Under the pieces are notes generated by a model. It made no database searches. It saw only the letters and a program-made list of their open reading frames with translations, and was not told where the DNA came from. DNA of 64,000 bases from Warburgia ugandensis. Lineage: Eukaryota > Streptophyta > Magnoliopsida > Canellales > Canellaceae. Made by a program: the position numbers and the translations under genes. Of this stretch, positions 36,791 through 45,867 are shown in pieces. Where the stretch lies: positions 51,033,217 through 51,097,216 of the forward strand of contig CP141139.1 in assembly GCA_035236585.1 (NCBI GenBank), read 5' to 3'. Numbering within the stretch: the stretch's first letter is position 1; the number at the start of each line of letters is the position of its first letter.

Positions 36791-37464
36791 TTGGTGTTTT
36801 TTCTTTCCTTTTTTTCTTTTTTAGGTTGTAAACTTCATATACAATGGAAACAAAGAAAACATAAATTAAATGATGCATCCTAATGTCTAGAATAATGCAC
36901 AAATAAAGGATGCAATTAAACAATCCTATGGTTAACAAGCTGAAATATTTTAATTTGATTAAATTTCTTCAAGGTATTAGTTTTTAGATTAGCCTAATCT
37001 AAATAGCTTCTCCTCACTTTCATGCTTGTCCTATTACTTACCAGTTAGATCTTTACTAAATCAATAGCTTCACACCCTCCTCAGTTATTCATAGGTAATT
37101 TGAGTTATACGATGTGGCAGCAGAGCTAGTCGTTTAAAAACCAATGTAGTAATTTTGCACATGGCCACTAGAGTGACAATAGATCACCTCCTTCCAAGAG
37201 GGTCCTATGAATTCAAAGGCTTCTATACATCTATTCTAGTTGATTTTAATTAAATTATTTGGAAGGTTAGGACACATGAAAGGTGATGATTAACCTAGGT
37301 GGGGCAAGAAGTAGTGATGAAATCCACCCTTGATCTTTGTAGGATATGGTGCCCTTACTAATCAATTTCATTCACCATGGAAATTGATCAACATATATTC
37401 ACTTTAAAGCAAGTAAAGGTGTCCTAAGAATGTAAGGGAAAACAATAAACTAATGAAATAACCC
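36791..37464. other. Unassigned internal leader of the Athila/Tat-like complex
   Basis: The stretch is AT-rich with no open frame of note. By position it belongs to the untranslated leader between primer site and gag on the minus strand. Confidence 0.35.
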
Positions 37465-38755
37465 TAGAAAAGTATGCAACAATAAAAATGGATGCAACCT
37501 ACATGCAATTATAGTACCAAACAATAATGCAAAGTTAAATTAATACGCAAAACCTATAACTAGGAAAAACAAAGGAATGAGGTAGACCTTGCAGTGGGTC
37601 TTGGAATTAGGTCTTCTTGTACAAAGGTAAACCATTTACAAACAACCTCCACTTTTATGAAATAATGCATAGACCTTGGCCAACCATGTAACATTTAAGA
37701 GGTGGTAAGGCCGGACAAGATGGGAGTCTTAAGAAGGTGGGAAGCAACTCCCTTCCTAAAGGGTAATTCATGTGGAATGGCAAGAAATAAAGAGAGGAAA
37801 GAGAGAAAAGTAAGAAGGGCTAGGTGGAAAGAGGTAATTGGTAGATCTAGGATGGAGTTGGGAAGGTGTGAGAGTTTTAGAAATCTGGGACCCTTTAAGT
37901 GGAATATAGGAAGGTAAAATTCCTGGTTGGCTTGTGTGGTGAGGTGAAGAGAGAGAATAAAGTGAGAAAATCATGGAAAAATGTGGACATCAAATGGTTT
38001 CTTCCTATTGGTCCAAAGGCATGCTTTCTCATTGATTTTCACATGAATATTTTCTCATTATCCTTTTAAAAGTCCCATGGATATTTACTTTAGATTCTCC
38101 TCCAATCATGGCCTTCCATGTAGCATGACTCTGGTGGCTTAATGGCTTGCTTTGAGACCTCATTTGGCTTGGCTTCATGGTTGGCTTTGGCTACTTTTTT
38201 GGCTTGGCTTAGTGGTTCAAACCCCTTGGCTTTGATGGCCAGCTAGGCTTCTTAACTTTTCACCTTCTTCGTGGCTTACATAGCTTAGGTGACTCAAGTG
38301 AATCCCATGCAAAGGTGGTGGACATAGAATGGTTTGAGCATGAGCCCACTTTAGTCACCTTTGACTTCTCCAATTCCATCCTTTTCTTTCCTTAAGGTGA
38401 TTGTCATCCTTGATCTTATGTTGGATTGATGATATTTAGGCCTTGATTCAGTCTTTTGATCTTGAAATTTAATTCTCACCTCAATTGGTCTCAATCATCA
38501 AATCATCATCCTAACTCCTATAAAAAAGTTAAAAACTCTAATTAAACCCTAGAAAAGTATGCAACAATAAAAATGGATGCAACCTACATGCAATTATAGT
38601 ACCAAACAATAATGCAAAATTAAATTAATACGCAAAATCTATAACTAGGAAGAAGAAAGGAATGAGGTAGACCTTGTAGTGGGTCTTGGAATTAGGTATT
38701 ATTGTACAAAGGTAAACCATTGACAAACAACCTCCACTTTCATGAAATAATGGTT
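37465..38755 (-). repeat. A-B-A' arrangement: copied LTR segment between 205-bp direct repeats
   Basis: A is about 37,465-37,669 and A' about 38,547-38,755. They are almost identical; both start CTAGAAAAGTATGCAACAAT and end near CAACCTCCACTTT. Between them B (about 37,670-38,546) is a close copy of the LTR interior at 31,510-32,400. The left B junction shares ATGCATAGACCT, and the right junction shares CCTAGAAAA, with the sequence around the donor copy. Confidence 0.85.
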
Positions 38756-38896
38756 TTAACCTTAAACTATATTATTATAACCCTTTTAATTGTGACTAAA
38801 TTTCAAATACATGTCGTCCTCTCTATAATTCCACTCAAAATAAAATTAAGAAAGAAAAGTTCTATCCTAATTCATTGGTGCTTTGGCCACACAATC

Positions 38897-38920
38897 ACCA
38901 CCCTAGCAACAGAGCCAAAA
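38897..38920 (-). other. Primer binding site, Athila/Tat type
   Basis: On the minus strand TTTTTGGCTCTGTTGCTAGG follows directly after the LTR end. It resembles the TTTTTGGCGCCGTTGCCGGG sequence found just inside Athila/Tat-like LTR elements, with four changes that are mostly CG-to-TG or CA-like transitions. Such changes are expected for long-methylated DNA. Confidence 0.75.
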
Positions 38921-39438
38921 ACTTGTTTGAGAGTTTTCTTACAAGTACATAAGAGGTTCAAATCCACAGGGAGGATATAGTAAGAATTTAAAGCACCAAA
39001 GTTCCTAACTATCCTAACTTGCCTTCACTGTCGATCTTCTTCTTCCTCCAAGGAAACACGTCAAAAGTGTTTTTATTCCATCACACTCTACAACAACTCA
39101 TTCCTTTTGCTAAAATTCTCTTCCTTTTATAGAAATAGGTCTTCAATCACCATCTTCCATGTTTTATGATAATATCTATCTCCACTAGCTTTTATCTTCA
39201 ACCACTTTCTTATCTTTATCTTTAGGAAGCTTCCTAATCCTAATCACCTTGTCTTATCAATGTCATCGTCTTCTTCTATGTATCAAGCTCCCCAATTGAA
39301 AACATCCAACATCAAAGTCATAAATGTTAGCTTGAGCAGAACCAATTACACATAAGAAATGATCTACAATGGATTCCGACTTAAGTTACAAACGTAGTGT
39401 CCTTTAAATGGTTCCAACTTTCTAAATAATTCCAACTA
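38921..39438 (-). repeat. 5' LTR of the Athila/Tat-like element, internally deleted
   Basis: On the minus strand it starts TAGTTGGAATTATTTAG near 39,438 and ends GAGAGTTT-complement, AACTCTCAAACA, beside the primer site. It carries CTGTGGATTTGAACC near 38,965-38,985, typical of LTR ends in this lineage. Compared with the 3' LTR, about 1 kb is missing between CTATCCTAA (about 39,010) and CTTGCCTTCACTG. Confidence 0.7.
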
Positions 39439-39439
39439 A

Positions 39440-39690
39440 AAGTTCATCACTTGAAAATCATACATGTGAATGGTATAGTCTTAGCTATGAGAGAGTACCC
39501 TAGATCTTGAGTGATCAACAATAAGAGCCAAGACAACCTTGGAATGCCCTTTCAGAATGATCTCATTACTTTGTGGAATCTGATAGGAATTCTCCATTTC
39601 ATTATCATCACTATCTTCATCCTCATCAGAATCAACTAGTCCATCTCTCTTTCCATGCAAGGATAACTTTGATACACTATGAATTCATCT
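39440..39690 (-). pseudogene. Gene fragment resembling WD-repeat protein WDR70, with a stop
   Basis: The minus-strand frame from about 39,655 to 39,441 encodes an acidic stretch, DSDEDEDSDDNEMEN, then YQIPQSNEIILKGHSKVV, then VDHSRSRVLSHS, a stop, and DYTIHMYDFQVMN. This matches the start of the WD40 propeller of plant WDR70-like proteins, where an acidic linker precedes IPxSNEI-LKGH, followed by SGSYDYTVRMYDFQGMN. The first WD repeat ends with a TAA in place of a serine-tyrosine region codon. The similarity stops exactly at the LTR start at 39,438. No other exon is seen nearby. It is either one exon of a lost gene copy, or a fragment captured or left beside the retroelement; it is not functional. 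Confidence 0.75.
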
Positions 39691-40484
39691 AAGTCATCTA
39701 TTTCTATTTAAGCTTGATCAACAATCCAGAATATTGATTGGCTTGATCTAAATGCTTGATCTTGGTTGACCACCTATAAAACTTGGAAAAGTCCCCACTA
39801 GTACTATACAACATTCGATTTTACACATATTTATCTCAAATATTCATCTAACTATGAATTTCACCAAATTATTGTTAGATTGAAAAATATATATTTTCAT
39901 GCAAATATATCCTATAAATGTCAACATCAGTGATCAAATGCACTAAAATTATAAAAAAGTAGGAATTTTTAATATAAAAATCAACTCTCAGCATGCATGT
40001 TTACCACTTACAACCTATTTCTAAAATTAAAGATCCCAAAAATTAAAGATCTATTAAAATTTCAACATACTAAGCAAGGTTCCAATTCTATAGCAAAGGA
40101 CCTAGTAAGAAATGTCTAGTCTAACTCCAGATTAAACAATGCTAAAAGTATCCTTTGAACTTGTAGTTACCTTTGATATTGATAAAATGTATCAAAAAGT
40201 AAATCTACTCAACTTTTCCTGGGAGGTTTTAGCTCCGTATGGTTTTATTGTAGCTAGTTTGAAGCCACATAAAGGAGGAAGGTTTTGCATTAAGTGCTAC
40301 TTGGCAAGTAAAACCTTTCACAAACCCCATGCATGAATCGATTCTTGATATTCCCTCAAGCTAGGGTCTCCCTATAAGTGATACACTGCATTGGATCTTA
40401 GATGCAATGGAAAATGGATAAGGGCTACTAGGGCATTCTTCCATAAGAGACATGCTTCATCAGAACTCAGGTGCAGTCGAAAGT
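39691..40484. other. Unassigned stretch between WD fragment and LINE
   Basis: It is mostly AT-rich with no convincing exon. The 65-codon open frame at 40,139-40,336 has no recognisable domain. The last 150 bp may be the 5' end of the LINE. Confidence 0.4.
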
Positions 40485-40499
40485 AGGCATGGATTTTTG

Positions 40500-41396
40500 T
40501 ATCATTCTAAAAGTGTAGGGGTAAACAAGCTAGTTCATGAGAATAAGATTTATTTCACCACATAGAATATTGTCACATTGACATGTAAGAGTATAAAGTT
40601 ATTGTATACTATGAAATGCATGAGTTAACATCACTTGTATCCATGAAGTTGAGTAGAAAGGTGCTAAAACTAGAGTAATTGATGGATATAAGCTCTAGTA
40701 AGTAGGAAAGGACAACAATAGAAATATCGTAGAATAGTGGTAAATAAAGAATTAAAGTATAAAGTTGTAGATGCTAAAAGAACCAATGATAGAATTATAC
40801 CAATAAAAATTATTCTAAGAGAGAATATCATATAAATTGTAAGTGCATATACACTAAAAGTACGATTAGAAGATAAAATCAAGAGACAATTTTTGGAAGA
40901 TATGAAGGGAGAGATACAAGAAATTCTCAACACATAAGGGATATTTATAGGAGCAAACTTTGATGGTCATGTAGGACAAGAAAAAAAATGGATATGATAA
41001 GGTACATGGAGGATATGGTATTAGAGAAAGAAATGAGATGGGGGAAGCTATCCTAGTTTTTGCTTTGGCATATAACCAAGCTATAGAAAATGCATACTTT
41101 AAGAAGAGGAATGAACACTTACTAACTTGTAAAAGTGGACCATATAAAAGCTACATATTCTTTTTTCTACTTAGGGATATTGAAAGATCAATTTATAAGG
41201 ATTGTAAGGTGATACCATGTGAGAGTCTAACCTCACAACATTGGTTAATGGTTATGGATATCTACACTAAAATATGGAAGAAAGGAAATGAACTTAATAG
41301 GTTTCCAAAAACTATGTGGTGGAACTCAAAAGGAGAGAAGATAACATCATTTACAAACAAGTTGATGGTAGAAGGAAACTAGAACAATGAAAGAGA
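40500..41396 (+). pseudogene. LINE endonuclease domain (APE-type), RTE class
   Basis: Translated segments correspond to successive blocks of RTE endonuclease. NIVTLTCKSIKLL stands for the NIGTLTGKSMEL-type start. KVVDAKRTNDRIIPIKIIL leads to an SAYTLKVRLEDKIKRQFLED block. FIGANFDGHVG carries the conserved GDFNGHIG region, with Gly-Asp changed to Ala-Asn. A C-terminal stretch reads DCKVIPCESLTSQHWLMVMD, where the catalytic histidine of SQHRLLVMD is kept. The best open part is 41,038-41,382. Several stops break the upstream part. Confidence 0.8.
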
Positions 41397-41402
41397 AGTA
41401 AA

Positions 41403-43348
41403 TGATAAGTGTTCAATTTTGTATAAAAAGTACCCAATTAGTAGTTCATGTGTTATAAATTTAGTGCAAAAGTATAAGATTTTCCTAAAATTCATAACAC
41501 ATGCATTTCTAAGCTAATGATTCAAAATTTTGATATCTCATAGGTTTAAAAGCTAATCTAGAATAAGTGTGTGAATTTTCATAATTTTCTAGGATTTGAT
41601 TAGGATTGCTCAGCTTTTGTGGGTGTTGAAAAGATGATTCAATGGTTGAGATCAAGTAAGTAAGAATTGAAGATTAAGATTAAAAGAGGTGATTAAAATG
41701 GGCCCATGCAAAAAGCCATGCATGAGGTTCTTATTCTAGCAAAGAAACCTAAGGAAGTCAAGCCATCAAAGTGAGCTCTTGAAGCCATCTAAGCCATGCC
41801 ATATGAAGTCACACGATTGGAGGAAGTTTTCAAGCAATTATTCCATGAAAAATCAAGAGGATAATTAGAAGGAATGATAACTTGTCAAACTAGGATTGGT
41901 AGCATGCTAAGGTGAACTAATGGGAGAAGAGTCCTCGTAGTTTATCTTTCTTTTTCTCCTTTTCCTTCTTTTCTCTCTATCACCCTATCTTTCCTTATCT
42001 TTCTCTCTCTTTACCTCTCTTTCTTACCTTTGCACGTGAAACACCTTTAAGGATGGGTGTTCCACGTCCAATCCCTTGAAAGGTGGCACCTTCCCCTTTC
42101 TTTTAGTCATAGTCAATCTCAACCACCTTACCTAACTTTCTAATCTTCCATCTCCAATCAACCACCTCACTTTCTTATCCTAGAGTCCTACTTCTACTTC
42201 CCATCCTAAGTGTCCTATCTTATCTATCTTATCCCCATCCCTTTGGTTATTTCTAGAAAGTCCACCTCATCCTACCTTCTAAATCCATCTCTTCTCACCT
42301 TCTTAGATTACCTACCTCACGTAGCTACCTACTTTGTAAATCTCTATCCCATATTCTCCTTCCCATTAGGTCTCTTTATAGGTCGAACCATCCTATAAAT
42401 AGAAGAAGAATCACATCAGCTCCATACGGAGTTCCACACCCTTTTTTGGGGCTGGTCCTCCACTTGGATTCCACGCATGGTTCTTTTTCTTGAAGCCTTA
42501 TTTAAGTTGTTCTAGCCTCCTTCATGTTCAACACACTTTACCTTTGGATTTTGCACTTAATTTCCATGTTGGTGTCTTGTTATTTCTTTCCTTGTTTCTT
42601 TATTTAAGTCTTTTCCTTGTTACCTTGTCTTCCTTGTTTATGTTCATTAGTTTTCCTTGCTTATTTGACTTATGATTTCAGCTTTAGATCCTTATATTCA
42701 AGGACCACAACTCTCTTGTAGTGACAGCTAAGAGATTATAGTCCTTCAATCACGTTATTGTTCATTGAATCCCTTTGATTTCATTGGTCATCCACTACTC
42801 TCATTCCCATCTTTTTCTCTCTCTTTTCTCCTTAGATCTGTCTTTGGATTACATGCATGCATATTTGGATATTGGATAGTGAATGTTAAACTTAGTTTTG
42901 GGTTAGATTTTCATCTTCGAATATGTGCAATTTTCCTTTCCAATTTCTACGTAGTGTGCACACAATTTTTATGAATTTTAATTCTATAAATTATTGTGTT
43001 TCATGCACAATATTCCAAGCATGCTACCATGTTGTTGATTGTTCCTTAATTTTGTATGTTGTGTACATTAGCTTACTTCATATTTAAGTTTCCTTAGTCA
43101 AAGTTTAGGTTTAGTAGCATCTTAGATTAGTTTTAGAAAGTTTCATTAGTTTAGGTTCTAAATTCATGCATGTTTTCTTTCCCATGTTATGTACTTTCCT
43201 AGTTTTGTCCAAATTCAACCTCTCTTTAGTTACGATGGTGTAAGATTCGACCAATATATAGAATGTGAGAGTCCTTGTGGAGTGACCTCTCTTGTGTACA
43301 ATTACTACATGGATTCTTGCTCTTGCAAGTAATTTCAAAACATACACA
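41403..43348 (+). repeat. Solo LTR with 6-bp target-site duplication
   Basis: It begins TGATAAGTGTTCAA and ends CATACACA. The flanking AGTAAA (41,397-41,402 and 43,349-43,354) is a direct duplication. Removing the block rejoins the LINE frame, with endonuclease end on the left and MEKSIKKVTKDVLRVSKGK on the right. It is the same family as the minus-strand LTRs at 30,195-34,273. The right part carries GTAAGATTCGACC, typical near LTR ends of the Athila/Tat group. No internal sequence is left, so it is a solo LTR produced by LTR-LTR recombination. The open frames at 42,210-42,974 are pyrimidine-rich by-products. Confidence 0.9.
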
Positions 43349-43496
43349 AGTAAACACCATGTGAACTAATATGGAAAAGTCCATTAAGAAAGTGACAAAA
43401 GATGTCCTAAGAGTATCTAAGGGTAAAATACAACTAATAAAGAAAACTCAATAGTGGAGTGAAAAAGTGCAAAAAGTTATTAAAGAGAAACAGGTG

Positions 43497-43885
43497 TGTA
43501 ATTTTATTAACCAAACTACTGCACTATCTCCCATACACTTTCAAACTTCTATGGGTATACCATGAGGCCACAAGGCCTTTCCTGATTTCATCCTTTTCAA
43601 GGCCATTTTCACTATAGGTATTCCAATCATATGATAGTATCTATAATGTTCAACGTTATTTGGGTTTACAATACTCTTAATCTTTAATCCTTAGGATAAT
43701 TGTGATTTAGTAATTTCTAAAAATAACTTTCCCACTTTTATTTGATCCCGTCATCTTTTACTAGTATCCATTGGTCATTGCTTCTAATGTGCTTAACATG
43801 ATATAAGATTTTGCTCTTTTGTTCTTTACTCTTGGAAGTTTAAACACATCTTTCTCATCTTATCTTGATCTTAATCTATTATAGA
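43497..43885 (-). pseudogene. Inverted LINE spacer segment
   Basis: On the minus strand this block reads DEKDVFKLPRVKNKRAKS and further LINE spacer sequence. It also matches the plus strand of about 50,985-51,261, which itself belongs to a minus-strand RTE copy. In an intact RTE this spacer lies between the endonuclease end (VQKVIKEK, about 43,470) and the RT start (NKRDIQSSTNYR, about 43,890). Those flanks are both plus-strand, so only the spacer is flipped, with little or no loss. Confidence 0.8.
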
Positions 43886-45175
43886 GATCATCATATTCCT
43901 TGGGAAGAATAAAAGAGACATACAAAGTTCAACTAATTATCGAAGGTTCAAATTTATGAGCCATACAATGAAATTTTTGAAAGAGTAATTGAGAAGAGTG
44001 CATCGAACCAATTTGGTTTCATACTTGGAAGGTCTACCATGAAAGCTATTTTCCTACTCAGACAATTAATAGAGAAATATAGAGAGGGGGAAAGACCTCC
44101 ACATGATCCTTATTATCTTAAAAAAAGCTTATGATAGGGTCTCTATAGAGTTAATATGGCAGGTATTAGCCAAGAAAGGGTTTTCACAAGAATATATAAA
44201 CATAATTAAGGATTTATATGAGAGAGCAATAACAAATATTAAGACCACTAGCAGAGAGACCTATGATTTTTCTATCACTATCAGATTGTATCAAGGATCA
44301 TCATTAAGCTTGTGCCTTTTTAGGTTGGTTATGGATGAGTTCATAAAACATCTAAATGAGGAGATTTAATGGTACATGTTATTTGCTGATGATATAATTT
44401 TGATTGATAAGACAATGAAAGGCATAAACACAAAGCTAGAGTTATATAGAGATGCATTGAAATCTAAAGAATTTAAAATTAGCTAAACTAAGACAAAGTA
44501 TATAGAATGTAATTTTAGCAAGGAGAGGAGTAGGACTGGAGCACCAGTAAAAAGATTGATAACCAAAGTCCTCCTAAAAGACCAATTTTGATACTTGAGA
44601 TCGATAATTCATGAGAGTAGAGATATTAAGAGGGAGGCTTCCTAGAGAATCCAAGCAAGTTGGACCAAATGGAGAAGTGTATCTGGAGTTTTGTATGATC
44701 AGTGGGTGACACTCAAACTGAAAGAAAAATTCTATAAGATAACTATAAGGCCAATTATTCTCTATGGATCAGAGTGTTGGTTAAGGAACAACATGTATGT
44801 AGGATGAGCATCATTGAAATACAAATGTTGAGATAGATGAATGGCAAGACAAGAAAGGATAGAATTGAAAATTACTAGAGTAAGCTTAGGAGTAGCACTA
44901 ATAAATAACAAGATAAGGGAGATTAGACTTAAATGGTTTGGACATGTCCAATAGAGACCGAAAACTGTAGTGACTTAGGAGTGACATGATCCAAATCGAA
45001 GTTTCTAAAAAGATAAGGACAAGGCCCAAAAGAATGTGGATAGAAGATGTAAAATTAATTAATTAATTAATTAAATTTTAGGACTAAATTAAGTCATGGT
45101 ACTCAATATAGGGAATGGAAGAATAAGATTCATGTGGCGACCCCTAACTGGGATAAGATCTTGATGATAAAAGTA
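43886..45175 (+). pseudogene. LINE reverse transcriptase and C-terminal region, RTE class
   Basis: RT blocks appear in order: NKRDIQSSTNYRRFKFMSHT, then a NQFGF-type segment read across a frameshift, and ILKKAYDRVSIELIWQVLAK. After these come TIRLYQGSSLSLCLF and WYMLFADDIILIDKT. The FADD active site (about 44,378-44,390) is intact. After it follow YLRSIIHESRDIK and ILYGSECW near 44,755-44,775. The tail reads IREIRLKWFGHVQ. The longest open part is 44,103-44,369; stops occur at several sites. Confidence 0.85.
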
Positions 45176-45180
45176 AATCC

Positions 45181-45835
45181 ACTCTATTGGATCCATTCAA
45201 CCAAACTTCAAAAATTCTAACTGTGCATACCTACTTTGTATTGCTAAAATACACTAGTTGTTAAACCCAAGTTTTTTATCATTGTCTCCAAGTTCAACCT
45301 TACTCCACTTGATAAAGAAGCCATGCACTTGTTTTGGAGCTTAATGGCCGTCATCATCTTGACAACTCTAGGGTCAATTGCACGGGCACTTAAAAGCATT
45401 CAATCCACTCTTGGTTAGTCACCATGGATCGTATGGCTCTAATACCAAAGTGCAATAGTAGTAGAGTTTGTTTAATTAGAGGAGAATCCGACCTCGTAAA
45501 TTTATAAGGAACTCGGATAAAAGTTTTTCACATTCGTTCTCATTATATAGCCAACTTAAAAAGGAAGGTTGGCTCCCGTTACAACTCTTTCTCCAATTAC
45601 AAAGTTTATCTAAACAAAAGGAAATTACCATCGAGGCATCTATGATTCTCTACCCAATAAGGAAATAGACCAAATCAAAAGTGGTAAACAACTAAAAGTG
45701 GAAAAACTACAATAATAAAAAGAGCAAACCTTATTAACACAATAGCAAATTGGTAATGACCCCAGCAAATTGGTTCCTACCATGCTTCGAGAGACAGAGG
45801 TGGGTTCGTACAAAAATATCATTATACAATGCAAA
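45181..45835 (-). mobile_element. 5' end of a minus-strand LTR element, probably copia-like
   Basis: On the minus strand, CTTTGGTATTAGAGCC (45,434-45,449) is a tRNA-iMet-type primer site. It directly follows an LTR-like block ending CTACTACTATTGCA. That block contains GGCTATATAATGAG (TATA box-like, about 45,540-45,553), as expected of a short copia-type LTR promoter. The LTR start is not certain: it may be near 45,660-45,700 or near 45,835, where TGCA recurs. About 240 bp of internal leader follow until the LINE end. It lies just downstream of, and in the same direction as, the UGT gene. Confidence 0.5.
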
Positions 45836-45867
45836 TGAAGTAAAACATGAGATTCACAAGCCACCAT

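Larger units (their letters stand above)
26008..39438 (-). mobile_element. Minus-strand Athila/Tat-like retroelement complex with nested copies
   Basis: A 3' LTR (26,008-27,566), a polypurine tract, a 3' noncoding region, an integrase C-terminus, a gag-like remnant, a primer site (38,897-38,920) and a shortened 5' LTR (38,921-39,438) occur in minus-strand order. The LTR ends correspond between the two copies. Inside lie LTRs of a second family (30,195-34,273), a second copy of the 3' noncoding region, and a copied LTR segment (37,465-38,755). Almost all of pol is missing. The sequences flanking the two ends differ and show no target-site duplication, so the complex has been rearranged since insertion. 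Confidence 0.65.
40485..45180 (+). mobile_element. Degenerate RTE-type LINE, interrupted by a solo LTR and an inversion
   Basis: Endonuclease, spacer and RT motifs of plant RTE-class LINEs occur in order on the plus strand. They are interrupted by a solo LTR (41,403-43,348), and about 390 bp (43,497-43,885) are inverted. The 3' end carries the usual RTE-like short tail, TTGATGATA, near 45,160-45,172. Coding frames contain several stops. The element is dead but keeps long readable stretches, so it is younger than the large Ty3/gypsy element. Confidence 0.85.
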
